A DNA stretch of 64,000 nucleotides from Melampsora larici-populina 98AG31 (lineage: Eukaryota; Basidiomycota; Pucciniomycetes; Pucciniales; Melampsoraceae), in NCBI RefSeq assembly GCF_000204055.1, contig NW_006768785.1, forward strand, positions 1,123,496 to 1,187,495. The letters are read 5' to 3'. Positions 12,437 to 25,627 of this stretch are shown in pieces (positions within the stretch are counted from its first letter, which is position 1; each line of letters opens with the position of its first letter). Below the pieces are notes generated by a model. That model did not search any database. It had not been told where the DNA came from and worked only from the letters and a program-made list of their open reading frames with translations. The position numbers and the translations under genes are program-made.

Positions 12437-12891
12437 GGTTGATGGCGAGAACTGGTCTGAAGGATCACTCAATTGTGCCACACGACACTGACTCGAGTCT
12501 CGCTCATGTGACCCGGATCACACGGGTCGGGAAACTCGGGTCTCTGAGAGACGCGATGTGATTCCACCCGGATATCGTACATGGCAGATTGTACATACAC
12601 TGAAATGAATCATGACAAAGTCCGCTATAAAGGATGCTATAAATACAAGTCTCTTTTGATATGTTCTGTAGAAACTCTTGAGTAAAGAGCTTGCTATTGG
12701 GTCTATTATGATTGTGGAACATCAGGAAAACACATTGATGAGACATATCATGGATCTGTAATCTTTCATCTTCAACTATATTCAGATTCCAATTTCAAAA
12801 GATTTGTCAAAATTATCTGAACAATATATGGCTTCTAATATGGTGTTTTAAAACAGCCAAACTCCCGGAAAATGCAGAAATGGATTGATCA
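12437..12891. other. Intergenic region between twinfilin and the RING gene
   Basis: It probably holds the twinfilin promoter and the 3' end of the upstream gene. No further feature is seen. Confidence 0.4.
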
Positions 12892-15057
12892 TTATGTGAA
12901 GTATTTTTGATGTTTATCATACCAAAAGATATGACACCTGCGAGGGATTGGAGTTTTTATAGCAGCACGGCATATAGGACAAGGAGGGTTGAAGTTTTCT
13001 TTCTTCTCCTCTGATTGCAGAAAGTTCTGATTGTATTACGAGAAATAATTGATCAACTGTATACTCTGATGTGTAAGACCTATTGGGTTTGAAATCTCAC
13101 CTGCATGCATCTTCCATGAAATTGATGGGTATCATGGCATGCTAACCGTACCACCTTGTCTCCATTGACCCAATTACTTGTACAAATTGGACACACTGAA
13201 CCATCTGCCTCCACCTCCTTGTTCAATCCTTGAGATTTTAGATGAGAGTTGTCTAAAAGGTTTGAAGGCATTCTTAATAAGCTGTTACAATCCTTTAAAA
13301 ATACTATGATGCAAGCCACTAGTAATGTGATTGAATGTTCAGATCAGGAGCCATGATATAGCATGTCTGATTTTGAAATTGTTTTGGTTACTTCCAAAAA
13401 AATTATGCAATGTGATCCTAAAAATGAAACTCACTAAGCTCTGGAGTCTTCCTTTTCATGAAATCTTTGGCCCCTGGTATATGTTTTGATGCTCTCTGTA
13501 GTATCTCAATCACATCATCTTCATTTGCTTGATATGTGGTGAGCATGAAAGGATGCCTTTTGAGTAATTCAGGATTGATATTGATCAAAGCACGCCTTTG
13601 AGCTTTCAAAGCAGTAAAAACATACTCATAATGTTTGATGGTTACTTGAGACCATCCAAGGAAGGGTGTAACCAGGTTTTCCATGTAGAGGTCTCCACCT
13701 CCTCTGTTTAAATATTGTTGTATCAAGGCATACACTTCTTCTTCGTACATGAATCTTCCTTTAAATCTTTTATACATGTTTTCAAAGATAGCATTCATGA
13801 TGGGATCAATAAGCGGTCCAACAATGATATCTCCTTCAGAATTCATTGTTGCAGGTTTTTTGATTTTTTTGATGTGGTTCACAACATGGTAAAGGCATAT
13901 TACTTCACCTTGCGGAGAAGCTTCATTTATAATATGGTTTTCACATCTTTCAAAAACTGAAAGCGCTTCTTCTGGATTTTGAAAGTTTGCTTGGAGTAAT
14001 GTGTCATGTATACTAGTAAATTCTTGAGTGCGCTGCAACCCCTTGGTAATCCTGAGATATTCATGAAGCTTCAATAACAATTCTACCCTCTTCAATGACT
14101 CTAAAACCACTGCAAGCATGATGTAGTTCAAGTCAGGTTTTATTAACTTACTACTTCATTATTGATGAAAGTACTTACATGGATTTGTCTCCCCACCCGC
14201 TGGAGTCCACATCCAACTATGCACTGTTATGGGTGATAAATTGATCCCTACATAGTCAAGTACCAAATGAACAGTGTCATTAAAGGGTAGCATTTGTCAT
14301 TTCATGGATACTAAAACACACCTCGAATTAGAGAGAGCTCCAAAATTCCTCGGCAAATGGCCCCTTCTTGTACATCCTCTCGTATTGGTTGTAATTCTCC
14401 CAATGGGAGACACTTTTGAAGTTCTTGCAGGACTCCTAGCGCCCAAAGCCTTTCTTTCAATTTCAGATTGTCTTGTTGTAAAACCTCTAGGGCGATCTCG
14501 ATTGTCTTCTGATATAGAGAGCCTTTCAAACACAAAGCTGGGATGTAGTCTCCAGGGATTGTCATATCGTGTGTTTCTTTCATCACAAATTTGATATAGC
14601 AGTTGAGGTTGAAGATGGCATCAGCCAGCAAAAGGACCGTCTGATGAGTTGTTGTCGTTTCCAATTTTGTACACAATTTCACGTAAATCGAAAAACCACT
14701 GTCACGTGTTGCCATACTGAAAATGGTCTTGATTGGTGATTTGGAAGTTGAAGATGGGATTTCGCCCTTTGGCTGGAATTTATAATTTTTGTCCGACAGA
14801 CTGAATACTTGCAACCTGTCTATCCTTGAATTCGAGTTTTTAGCGAATGGGAGCCCTTCATGGCATGTGCTCATAAATTTGGCTAGACCGCGCTCCGCAT
14901 ACCTTTCTATGTCGGATATATCGAGTTTAAGTGGGATATGCCCTGAAGATTCCTTGGGTGATACGTCGTGAAACCCGATGATCTGATGTGGGCTAGGACA
15001 ACAAACCAATAGGAAAAGTCCTAGACACCCTCCAATCAAAAGCTGCAAAATTTTCAT
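12892..15057 (-). CDS. Signal-peptide protein with C-terminal RING-H2 finger, paralogue A
   Basis: The start at 15057 gives MKILQLLIGGCLGLFLLVCC, a strong signal peptide or anchor; the open frame continues upstream to 15336 but that part is not shared with the paralogue. A long helical middle follows (exons about 15057-14311, about 14252-14183, 14131-13418), including GEVICLYHVVNHIKK and YMENLVTPFLGW. The C-terminal exons (about 13319-13100 and about 13010-12892) give CPICTSNWVNGDKVVRLAC, THQFHGRCM and PPCPICRAAI, which fits a RING-H2 pattern, then PIPRRCHIFWYD before the stop at 12892-12894. RING fingers usually recruit E2 enzymes for ubiquitin transfer. A RING behind a secretion signal is unusual: it could be an ER- or membrane-linked ligase, or a secreted effector. 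No family name is recognised. Confidence 0.75.
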
Positions 15058-17347
15058 TGCGTGGTTCAGAATAACGGTCAAGCAAAATAGGAGGGACTTG
15101 TGGCAAAGGTTTTCAGGCAAATCAATATTGACTTCTTTATATGTATGCCTCATTTTTGCGTCTTTCAAAAGGATCTGTGAGCTTGTATCATTACACCATT
15201 CAATTCTTTGTCGGAGAACTTGAACCGCAGTTTTACTGTGACCCGACTCGTCTCCTCTGGTTGATGAAATAACTTCTGTATCAGATCGCGGGTGTCGACC
15301 TTTGAACATTTTTACTCTGACTATATGACACCGCAAATACAGGATACTTGCTCAGCAATCAAAACACGATACGAATCGCGTTCAGCATGCCAGGCGCTCC
15401 CCCGGCTTCACCCGCTGTGTCTCATTTAATCCAGCCTATGTTTCTATGTTCCAAGCTGGTTCAAATGATTTATCACGATTTTGTTTCGTATATTCTGTGT
15501 AACCGGATCATCCCATCGGAATCTTTATTAATCTGATACATCAATGGGAGGAATATTGTGTCACTCAACCTGGAGTGCGACGTGCTTTACTCAGGGTCAC
15601 ATAGTACCCACACGGCCGCAGTCACTGCGGGGGTGCGTGCACCGTGCTCAGGACATTGCCGCACGTCGGCTCTAGTGACAGAATGTTCCTGCCAGTGGTA
15701 GGACCTCGGCCAATCCCTAGGTTGAAGGTATGTCCAAGATCACCAATCCTGTCACCTTTAATTCATGAGAAATAACAAAGGGCATGTTCTGCAACTTTAG
15801 CCAAAAAGGATTACAAAGAACACTTTTTTGATCTGCGCCTTGAAAAAAGGGAAGGAGATACAAGAAATTTGGCTATAAGATTACCAAACAGTCAAACAAA
15901 AAGGTCAACAAAAGTTCAATAAATCTGGTTGACAATTTGGCTATTTGGTGAAGCATATTTAAAGATCATATATCACTTGAAATTTGGAATCCAATCTTGA
16001 TGATCTAAACATCATCCATAGCCATTCAGGCTGGGGGCGCATCTGAAAAAACACACCAAAAGGTGCACCTATAAAACTCAAGGAGACCGTGGGCGCACCC
16101 AAAGCCACTATGATAGGTTTGGCTTGTTCCTGGTTGGTACAGTAGTTTTACAAAAGCTTGTCACCAACTTTTTGTCAAGCTAGGGGGTCAAGCTTTGTGG
16201 TTGAGCTTTTTCAATGAGAAGTGGTTCCAGAGTGTGACCAGAGTCAAAACAAAAATTAGAGTCTCAAACATGGTCTTCTGATTGTTCTTCAAGGAACAAT
16301 CAAATCTTGGTTGCCAAGCAATACTTTTGGTAAGCCATGATGGATGAGATTCTTTTGAAAGAGCAATGGAAATCCAATGGTGAGTCAGATGGCAATTTAG
16401 GGCCCGGGGTCATCTAAACCAAGCTGAGCTAAGCTGAACCCACTCAGCATCTTGGCCTTTGGTTACTGCTTTCAGGTAGTGTAGTTACGCACACCCTACA
16501 TACTCATTTTTCTTTCCGCTTTGGCCCACTGTCAATTGGGAACACTCCCACCAAGCTTGGGCCTCTAGCTTGGCAAAAAAGTTTGTGACACGCTTTTTTA
16601 AAACTACTGTAAATTATCTGGTTTTGATTAGTCTCAAAGTCACACTAGCACTGCTCCAAGCTACTAGTCACTGGCAGGCCAGATGCTACCACAACTTCAA
16701 TGTATCCTCAACATATCCTCAACATAATATTAATGTGCGGGTCATTTGCCGTTATACCACCAAAATACCAATGTCATCATAAATTTCTACACACCTGACA
16801 TATCAAGAATATACAGTTCACCCACCTTCATCACTTGAATTGGATGAGTTATCACTCTTTTAAGAAAAAAGCATGGATTAAGAAAGCTATTTTTTTACTA
16901 TAAGGAAGAACTAAATCTTGAAAATTGTCAAACCTCAAAGATATATGTACAAAATACATTTGATATTCATTTCTGCCACATGTTTCTCCACATCTTTTGT
17001 CCCTACAGTGTCTGAGTCTGAGGTGTAGTTTTGTATGTAATGATGAATTGTATATGTATAATAGGGTTTTTGTAGCTTTTTGGCCTTAGGGAATGATATG
17101 ACTAGTCATATGGAAAAAATGGTTATCAAACTATTTTTTCATCCAGATAAAGTAAAGTTCATAATGATTTCTGCCATCTGCATCTCCAGCATCTCCAAAG
17201 CTGAAAGGACAATGACAGATCTAGTTTTGCATATACAATCAACAATTACATATACATACATACAATTACAGCAGCAAGTTCTAAGTTGGCAAATGTGGAA
17301 ACTCATATTGCATAAATGGTCATCAATTTTTATATGTATATTAGCTG
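15058..17347. other. Gene-free repeat-like DNA
   Basis: I see no gene. A GC-richer patch lies at about 15580-15730 and another compositionally distinct patch at about 16400-16570. Small open frames have no family features. Probably degraded transposon sequence. Confidence 0.4.
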
Positions 17348-17499
17348 TGTTCAAACCTAACCCGGTTGACACAAAAACCCGGTTACCAAGTTGCTTTTCT
17401 GGTGGTAACTTTGTGTATCCATTGACAGTTCTTGACCGCTTCCAGCCAAAAAGTCCACCGGGTCAACTGGGTTTTTTGAAACCGGGTCAGGTTTGAACA
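17348..17499. mobile_element. Short inverted-repeat element (candidate MITE)
   Basis: The left end TGTTCAAACCTAACCCGGTT is matched in reverse at the right end (AACCGGGTCAGGTTTGAACA) with few mismatches. Inside, shorter CCCGG-containing repeats recur. No clear target duplication was found, so the limits are provisional. Confidence 0.4.
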
Positions 17500-20058
17500 T
17501 GTCTATTGATGCATTTTGAATATATTCAAGATTTAATCCTTTTTTGTAGCACAAAAATTGCCACAAAATAGCTTTCTTTGATCCGTGGTGTTTCCTTAAA
17601 AGCTTATTACCTCATTCAATTTATGTGATGAGGGTTGGTGAGCTATATATTCTTGGCCTGGGAATTCAGGATTGGTTGTGTAAAAATTTATGATGTCACT
17701 TGATAACGTCAGAATTTTGGTGGTATGTTGGGAAAAAAGATTGCTTGGAAATATTTTGAAATTTGGTTGCAATTCTGTTGAAGTCAGTGGTGGTCTTCGG
17801 CCTGCGAGTGACTAGTAGCTGAGGGATGTAACTATTATTATCTTTAAAATGCCATAGTTTAGAAAAAAATCTCAAATTGACTACCAATGCAACTACAATG
17901 GATGAGATATGCAATGCATTCCACTGTTAAACTTGTGCAGCTCTAGCTGGGATTGGCTTTCTGACGGACAAAGTGACCTGCCATGCTTGTCTCTGAGACT
18001 CTACTCAAAAACAAGGATTTTGTTCCATTCCAACATGTTTCTGTTTTTCCAACTACAATAAAAAACAAATTGCTGAAATACACACCCAACACACCTAGTG
18101 CCACTTGTGTGCATTTTTTCTAGGGAAACAAGTGGATGCACCCCCAGATCAATGAATGGCTGTCATCCACACAAATCTTCTGTCTCCTTTAAAAAGGCAT
18201 ATAGAATATGAACAAGAACAAAATCCATCAAAAGAGATGATCCTAGTACAAGACTACAACATTGTTTGAAACTAGAACAAAAAGCAATGAACACTATGTA
18301 TCAGCTTGAGTCTAAGAAAAACAACTAACTCAAGACTGAAAGCAGTCTTACTTACGGTTCTTAAAATGTAAGTATTTGAATTTGTTGGCTTTGTTACAAC
18401 CCAGTATCCTGATACTGCTGTTGAGATAAATTCGAGCCGGGAGGTTAGCTTTCTGTTGATATTTCCAGAGAAGGCTGAACCTAAAAAGTACTCACTGAAT
18501 AAGAATTGTCTTTTATTCAAGGTCTTCTAAAGATGGATACCTGAGTATTCCTGTCTTAGGGTAGTCTAAATTCTACTGTAGTATTCGAAAACGTTAGAGT
18601 AGACTCTTCAGTTATTCTAGTACACAGATCTGGGAGTAATATTTGACTAAGGTTTAAGATAGAGAGTTGATCAGATACTAGTTGTAGTCACTCGTTGAGA
18701 ATCAGGTCAAGGATGTAAAATCAATCCAAAAGGTTTTAGGTAAAAACCACAAAGTCAGATAAAATAGAATGTAGTAGCTTATAGTTGCTTGTTCGTTCTA
18801 AGTTATGAGTAATCGGCTGGTGGAATTTAGAAGCAAAAGCTTTGTAGGAAAGTTTTAAAACTTGAATTGATAGTAAAAAGTTGTAGTGGTGAGTATAAGA
18901 TGGCGATTTGTTCTTTCTGTCAGATGGACAGGACATTTATACAAAACTTTTACGCTGTTAGTAAATTATGCGCGTAGGACTTTGGTTGACTGACTTGGTC
19001 AGGGTTCAGTTGGTTCCTGGACTGAGCCAGATCAATAGTTTCGTCATTGAACCGTTTCCCTAGTAGGGTTCATCATTTTGAACCCTGCCTGGTTAGTTTG
19101 TATACGTGGGTAGGGTTGTTATTTAGACCCTGCCTGGTTGTTTTATTTTCTTCCTTGGCTTGGTTAGACAAGGGTTTTTGGTTACTACCTTTTCACTCTT
19201 GATACTCGAGTGTGAGTTGTAAAGGCTTTCTTATGTTTTTAATATTAAGAAAGCTTAAATTAATATATTATGTTTTTTGTCTATCTAAGGAGTAAATATG
19301 TATACTCTCTAGGTTGACACTATGAAACAATAGAGCCAAGTAAGATAGTAGAGCTGAAATTAAAGGAAAGCTGGGTGGTTTAAAGCAGGAGGGTGAAAGA
19401 GATAAGAAGATTTTGTTGAACAGGTGTGGAATGAAGTAACAAGGTGACTGAATTGATGAAGTTTGATCAAAGGAAGGGGGGCAAAAACACTTTATTGTCT
19501 GATAAAAGGCTCAAGGCTGTTTTTGGTTTGGTCAAATATATGATGATATATGATTCTTTGATTGATCATATATTTTTGCCAAACATCACCTCTTTTTCAA
19601 AAGCCATAAAATATGGGGAGGGGGATTTCTCCATCAACCTGTTTGACACCAGATCATTTGGTGTCACTGAATTTGGTGGAAAAATTGATCTGAAGGGGGG
19701 TAAATTGTTTTTTTCACCATTTTGAATTTGTTTCAGCCGGTGCAAGAATATCTGGTGTGCCAAGTTCAGTGCTAAAATGTTAACTGGGCACAAAGTGTAT
19801 TTTCACAGTGAAGTTTTTCTTGGTTGGTGATCACATCACATGTTTGGTTTCATCAAATATTATGTAATGGTAGCTATAGTGTATTTGTAATGTGCTCTTG
19901 TTGTGGTTTGTGTCCAACCATTCTGTGTGATGTTGCTAACATGTTTTTGATCATCCTGTGTGATGTTTGATATGTTTCTATTTCATTTGATTATCTTCAC
20001 CTGTGTGCCCTCAACTCTTGTCTCTTATCTATTTTACTTTTTACTATAAAGTAGTCTA
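17500..20058. other. Gene-free AT-rich stretch
   Basis: No recognisable gene. An open frame at 19444-19725 (starting MTELMKFDQRKGGKN) has no family motif. A 24-bp sequence at 19735-19758 (GTGCAAGAATATCTGGTGT core) recurs inverted at 21661-21684, so both may belong to old transposon copies. Confidence 0.35.
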
Positions 20059-20236
20059 TCACACAGGAAACAAGAGACAATTTTCCCGCGGGAAGACCAA
20101 TTACACATAATGTAGTCTCTGAGCCATAATGTACAAATAACACAGATATAACACCAAAATAATACATTTTGGCTCATCAACTGCGTCAGATACAATTGGT
20201 TTTCCCGCGGGAAAATTGTCCCTTGTTTCCTGTGTC
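20059..20236. mobile_element. 178-bp MITE with about 40-bp terminal inverted repeats
   Basis: The arms at 20061-20102 and 20194-20235 are near-perfect inverted repeats beginning ACACAGGAAACAAG and containing TTTTCCCGCGGGAA. AGTCTA occurs on both sides (20053-20058 and 20237-20242) and may be a 6-bp target duplication. There is no coding capacity. Superfamily uncertain. Confidence 0.7.
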
Positions 20237-21771
20237 AGTCTACACTAAGATGGAGCTTTATCCATTTGGAGCTCTTTCTTTATGAGATCACAAACAAATC
20301 TTTGACTTTTGTAATCTGTGTATGACTCATAATTTTCACACCAATTGATGCAGTGTCAAAAATCTTGGTGCAAATATCTATACAGCTACCTCAAAACACT
20401 GGATTTGGTGGTGTAAAGAAAGATGGTGGAAAACTGTACAGTTACACCCATGGATTCTATTCTTACACTCTTCCAGAAACAGTTTAAACCAGAGTCTTGT
20501 AAATAGCCATTTTTGCCATAATTACACCGTTCCACCTTGCCCTTGCCTCATAATTAGCAAGATTTAAGAATGTAATTACTTGCATGCTCAAAAATTCAAG
20601 AAAAGAGAGATTTAAGAGAGAAGACTCCAGCAAAACAAAGAACAAAGTAAAAAGAAGAAGGTAAAGACAGTAGCTGTGAGGAGTACGTGTCTGTTAGGCG
20701 TACTCCACACAGGAAATAGAGTAGGAAAAGGAAGGTGTGGTCTTCATGTGGTACACCTAAGTGAACACTACAGCTATTCAAACTCTAAGAAGAGGATGTA
20801 AGAAAGGGAAAGGAAAGATCAGGGCAATAAAGAGCTAATGTGCCCTAACCTTGTGAGACTCCATGGGGCAGGCTTTACACTTTTTTAAAACAAAGATCCT
20901 GAAGGCTACTTTAGACTCCTCAAAAAAGAGGAACCTTTGCTACTTTAAGGTTTATTTCTAGAGACAATGAATGCCCTGGCTTGTAGAAATCAGTACCATG
21001 GAAACTAGAGGAGTCAAGTATAATGTGGTTCTGTGTTGTGATGTGTTCAAAGATGGTGGATGAATCAAGGGAAAAGGGGAGTTTATATATTCACAGGTAA
21101 AGCGTCAACTTGTAGTTGGTGTGTGATCCTTGTCTCAACTTGTGGTTGACACTTGGGTTAGGCTTGTTATGTATTTAATACATTATGTACACCTAGTGAC
21201 GTAAAACTTACGCGTGATAATGCATAGAAAAAATCATGAATCTTGATGGGTTTTACTGCCAAATTTGACAACAGAATTGCATAACCTGTCAAGATGCATA
21301 GCAAAAGTTGTCCCCCCAAATTATGTGTTCGCGTGGGTTTGACTGTATGTGAGGATTGCATCTATTTGAATGTGATACAATGGTGAGATATTGGATAGGT
21401 TTGACATTTGTACGTATTAGGTTTGAGTTGGTGTATGAGCTGGCTTGTAGTATGTCAATGTGTTTTAATTTGGTTTGTTGTTTCTGCAATGTAAGTTGTT
21501 AAGTATGTATTATTCTGACAGCAGTTGGTGATTTACCTGTTGGAAAAGTATATCTGTCAACCAGTGCCAAGACTTTCACACCAACTGTTTTTATACTTTA
21601 TTATTCAGTGTCAAAATTACAGTGTGCTCCTGGGTACAAGATCTTTACACTCTATTTTCAACACCAGATATTCTTGCACTGGCTCAAAAAATCCAAAACA
21701 GAAGAAAAATTGAACTCAACTAAGTCCCTCACTGCTGGTTTCAACGGTCTGAGGTTCAAGGCATACATGGT
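20237..21771. other. Gene-free AT-rich stretch
   Basis: No gene is supported. Several open frames lack motifs. The inverted partner of the 19735 repeat sits at 21661-21684. Confidence 0.35.
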
Positions 21772-22394
21772 CACTGTGAACATCATTCAAGTTCCCCAAG
21801 TTGGAAGAGGAAAATGGTCAATAGTACAATTTGCCATAAAAGGATCCAATACTGCACACCTGAGCCACAACACTCACACTACATATGTGCAGCAAGCTAA
21901 GTAAATAGTTGTCTATCATGTACATACAGGTCTGCTCAGTTTTTTGCCCATCAGAATAAATAAATCACATGTTATACCACATGTAACTTTTTTGACTTTG
22001 AAAAGATTGTCCCAAATATTCACTACATATAATTCTGTAGCTGCTCAAGCAATATTGTTGAAGCTGTTTCTTAATGACAGAAAGGGCGTTACATACAGTT
22101 GAGTAAATAAGATTACACTAAAATGTTGAGTCAGTGTATGCAGTCAATCTTTTGAATGCTTTTGTCATTCTGAAAAATGTTACAGAATGTATTACATATG
22201 AATAACTTATCCTGATGAGTAGATAGCTGAGCAGAACTGCTGGTACATGATAACCACCTATTCACTGAGCCTGCTACACATATGTAGTGTGGATGTTATG
22301 GCTCAGGTGTGGAGTGATAGATCAATCTATGACAAATCATACTCCCAATCATTTTTTCCTGCCCAATTGGGGAAGTTGAATAATGTTGGCAGTG
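21772..22394. mobile_element. CACTG-ended non-autonomous DNA element (623 bp), CACTA/CMC-like
   Basis: The ends read CACTGTGAACATC and, in reverse, CACTGCCAACATTATTC, flanked by the 3-bp duplication GGT (21769-21771 and 22395-22397). Long imperfect inverted repeats extend about 180 bp in (for example CACACTACATATGTG near 21880 against CACATATGTAGTGTG near 22275). It matches the two ends of the larger element at 42396-44806 and looks like an internally deleted derivative. CACTA-type elements typically make 3-bp duplications. Confidence 0.75.
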
Positions 22395-23245
22395 GGTGTA
22401 CACACATGGCGCCATTGTTTCACAAGGGCCAAACAATGATATTAATTGCAAAACTGTGCTTCATATTGTGTGATGGGGTTGTTCCTCAGTATTTCGCATC
22501 TTGATTAATGAGTGCTACCTATATGTTCACATGATTAATCATGCACTTAGACTGTATCAAGGTTTATTGTTTCATCAGCCTAAAACCACAATCTGATGAA
22601 ATTTACATAGATGACTAGAGCTTAGGCAGCCTCGCCCCCCTCTAAGTTCAATAAGTAGAAAGTTGATCCTGATGGTCTAAATGGCTGGATGCTTGAGTCA
22701 GGATCAGAAAAACAAAGACATAAAATAGGAACCAAAATAGGCAGATATGCACCATGCTCAACTCATTGTATTATTGTATGTTAAGCCAGGGATTGTGGAA
22801 CAACCATCAAAGGTTCAATACATACAATCCAGATGAGATTTAAAGGTGATGCTAACTGTAGCACACATTGTGACAATATACTCAATTCACACAGAGATGG
22901 AGTTACCAAAATTAGGTTTAGAGACTTGTTCAGCGTAAAGTATACAATTAAGTTTCTGCACGCTTGGAACACAGAAAGGTACTTATGACAACCTCATACA
23001 CTTTTTCCTGTGATGGGAATGAGATTTTCCTGGAGAAAATTGTTCTCCTTATTATTTTTTCTCATTCTGGAAATTTCTGTGGACCCAAGAAACCTTTTGT
23101 TCACCTCTTGGAGATGCACAGATCGATCAAAAAAATACCAAGGAAACTGAGAAAATTTCTTAGCTTGACCTTCAGCAGCCAGTAGACAGAGGACTCCCTG
23201 GAGGCCTTGGTTTTCATTTGATGAATGGATGTGCCTCAATGGATG

Positions 23246-23273
23246 ATGGTACCCAAAGGCACAACGGTACCAT
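23246..23273 (-). repeat. Hairpin with conserved loop, copy C
   Basis: On the minus strand the stem ATGGTACC/GGTACCAT encloses the 12-nt loop GTTGTGCCTTTG. The loop matches hairpins at 43876-43905 and 62554-62585 while the stems differ. Confidence 0.7.
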
Positions 23274-23330
23274 AAGTTTCCACGTATATGCATACCAGCG
23301 TCGGGTAGGAGGAGGTAATTGAACGAGATA

Positions 23331-23466
23331 ACCTGTGACGTTCAGGTTATTAGCTTTAGAATAAAGCTAACACGCTTGATCAAAGAGAAAAGCACAATAC
23401 CTGTGACGTTCAGGTTATTAGCTTTAGAATAAAGCTAACACGCTTGATCAAAGAGAAAAGCACAAT
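23331..23466. repeat. Two perfect 68-bp tandem copies
   Basis: The unit begins ACCTGTGACGTTCAGGT and contains TTAGCTTTAGAATAAAGCTAA-like dyads. The second copy starts at 23399. The copies look identical, so the duplication is recent or an assembly effect. Confidence 0.85.
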
Positions 23467-23989
23467 CTGAGTAAAACGAAGATTGTGAAACAATGAGTTC
23501 GAGTTCGATGAAGAGATCAGGTACAATGATAAATGTAAGAAACCTTTTATAGAACTCAAAGTCATGACATCATATGGTAATAATGATGTAAGCAAAGAAA
23601 TAAAAGAAAAGCGCATAACATCACAGCGCGTCTAGATTACTAATCTCAATTGAGGTCACGTGATATCCCTCTACAGAGGGAGACCTGTACATGGGTGAAT
23701 GATTATCAGGGTCTTGGCAATGAAAAGTTTCATAGCCGCCCTTCCTCATTGCCAACCTTTTTCCTCCTCCCTCAGGATCCCACTTGCGTATACTCACACT
23801 TCATTTTCACTATCTCACACCCTCTACCTCGTAGAGGACTCTTTTTCCCATCAAAAAAATTCTCACCCACCCACCATCCCTTCATCTGACATAGAGTGGG
23901 TAATATTTCCTGCTGGCTATGTTACGGTTCTCTACCTTTCTAGTAATATTTTCTGATAAGCTGTAAGTTGTTATGACATATGGGTGCTT

Positions 23990-24085
23990 GTAGAGGGGCT
24001 GCCTAGCCCACCGTTCAGAGCTCCCCGTCTATGAGGCCCGGCTGTCCTACCCCCCTTAGCCTAGGCTAGGAGGCACCCCCAAGAA
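23990..24085. repeat. GC-rich repeat block shared with 43420-43520
   Basis: TGCCTAGCCCACCGT at about 24001 and the C-run CCTACCCCCC match, inverted, the block at about 43430-43515 (ACGGTGGGCTAGGCA). Both lie at the far end of the segment that starts with the conserved-loop hairpin, with a pyrimidine-rich CACCCACC tract between them. Confidence 0.55.
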
Positions 24086-24450
24086 ACCTAAAAAGCTTCT
24101 ACGGTGGAAGTTTTGGGTTTGAATAGCACAAACCTCAAAACATAAGTAATACACATAAATTGGTATTACTGACACATCCCAGCATGTAGGTGCTTGCCCC
24201 CCGCCAAGAGATAGCTGAGATGCATAGAGAGTGGAAGAAGCAAGCAATCAATTTCTTTACCTCACAAAAATCCTTGAACAAATAAAAAGGTTTTATAAGG
24301 GGGATGATTTTCCCCTGAAAAAATGAATTCCCCTCACAGGCAAAACCATATGTGTTTGTCATAAATACCTTGCTGCTCTCAAAGCATGCAAGAAGAAGTT
24401 AGGGACTCAATTGCTTTCACATAAAAATCAAACTTAAAAAAGCCCCATGC

Positions 24451-25172
24451 TTGCCTTGCAAGGCTTTGAAGTAGACAAGTGTGGGACTTTGTTAAGTTCA
24501 CAGAAAGATAAATTTACCCCCCCTGGATTGATTTTTCCACCAGATGCAGTGACACCAAATAATCCAGTTTCAAATAGGTTGGTGTAAAACTACCACCCAA
24601 TAGAATATTCCAACCAATGAAGAGACTTTGGCTTTGCTGGTCCATAACACAATATAAAGTTTTACAAAGTTTGCCAAATGGGCCCAAACTTTTACCAACT
24701 CCTCTGTATCCATGCAAATTGGAATTTGTCATGTCTGTATGTGCGGACAAGAAACTTTGAAAAATCAATCCTCTTGGAATGTTTATGTTGACAATCCAAA
24801 ACATTGTATCATCAAAGTCTGTAGCGGCATGTTTGGGTGGCCTTTGAGAGATCTCATAGATAAAAGCATGCAAATATGATAGAGCTGCAATTTTATGACA
24901 CAATTGATCTCTCTGACTTCAACCCATCTTGTGCATGCATGATGAAGAGTTTGAAGAAAAGAGTTGGTATCAAGGGAAGATCATTGGGAGGCCTTTTAAA
25001 GTTTGTAGATTCAGGGCTGGTTGAAGGAGTCCCGGGACATGAACAAATTCACACAATCTTGACATCTATGTCTCATTTCACACATTGTGCACATTGCAGA
25101 ATCCATACATATGTATAATCCAAGGTCTTTTTCTCTTAACAAAGTCCCACAACCACGCTTTGCAAGGCCTCA
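24451..25172. mobile_element. Inverted-repeat element of about 0.7 kb (candidate)
   Basis: GTGGGACTTTGTTAAG at about 24481 is matched inverted by CTTAACAAAGTCCCAC at about 25136-25151, and CCTTGCAAGGC/GCTTTGCAAGGCC lie outside them. Open frames on both strands inside (24514-24903 minus, 24876-25118 plus) are not recognised. No target duplication is clear. Confidence 0.4.
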
Positions 25173-25627
25173 AGTGAGACTTATGACTGATCATCAATTT
25201 TGGCATGAGTACTCAAAGTGCCGAGCCCTATTACATAGTTCTTGCTATCTCCTGATTTATTCACTAATCAACAACTTCCATCCCCTCCATCAGAGGAGTG
25301 ATGAGTGTGACACTCTTTCACTCTTCCTTGGCAATTCCTTACAAATGTGCTCAAGAAGTTGCACAACCTAAATTCTGCCTCGATTAATTTTGGTTGTGCT
25401 TTTCACAAGTGGAAACTGGACACTTCAATTCAAGTATGATATCTGTTGCCATTTTTGAGGTTCTATGATATTAGGGTATTTCCTTTGACACAAAAAATTG
25501 GGTTGTAAACAAATTCAAATATAGGTTCCTGTTTTTTGAAGCAGGGAATCTTATTTGGGAGCCGAAGCCAAATTATATAGGTGAGAGAGCCAATAGTGAA
25601 ATCCAAAATGTGTCAGTAATTATATGT

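Larger units (their letters stand above)
22976..24371. mobile_element. Inverted-repeat element of about 1.4 kb with nested repeat
   Basis: The ends AAGGTA(C/T)TTATGACAA face each other at 22976 and 24371. The arms stay recognisably inverted for roughly 150 bp (CCTGTGATGGGAATGAG against CCTGTGAGGGGAATTCA). No target duplication was seen. The centre (about 23246-24080) carries a separate repeat with a hairpin at one end and a GC-rich block at the other. Confidence 0.5.

Noticed and set aside
19735..21684. Inverted 24-bp pair taken as ends of a 1.95-kb transposon
   Set aside because: No target duplication and no arm similarity beyond 24 bp; it could equally be two unrelated copies of one repeat.
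23331..23466. Two repeat units considered as a CRISPR-like array
   Set aside because: Only two directly abutting copies with no spacers, in a eukaryotic context.
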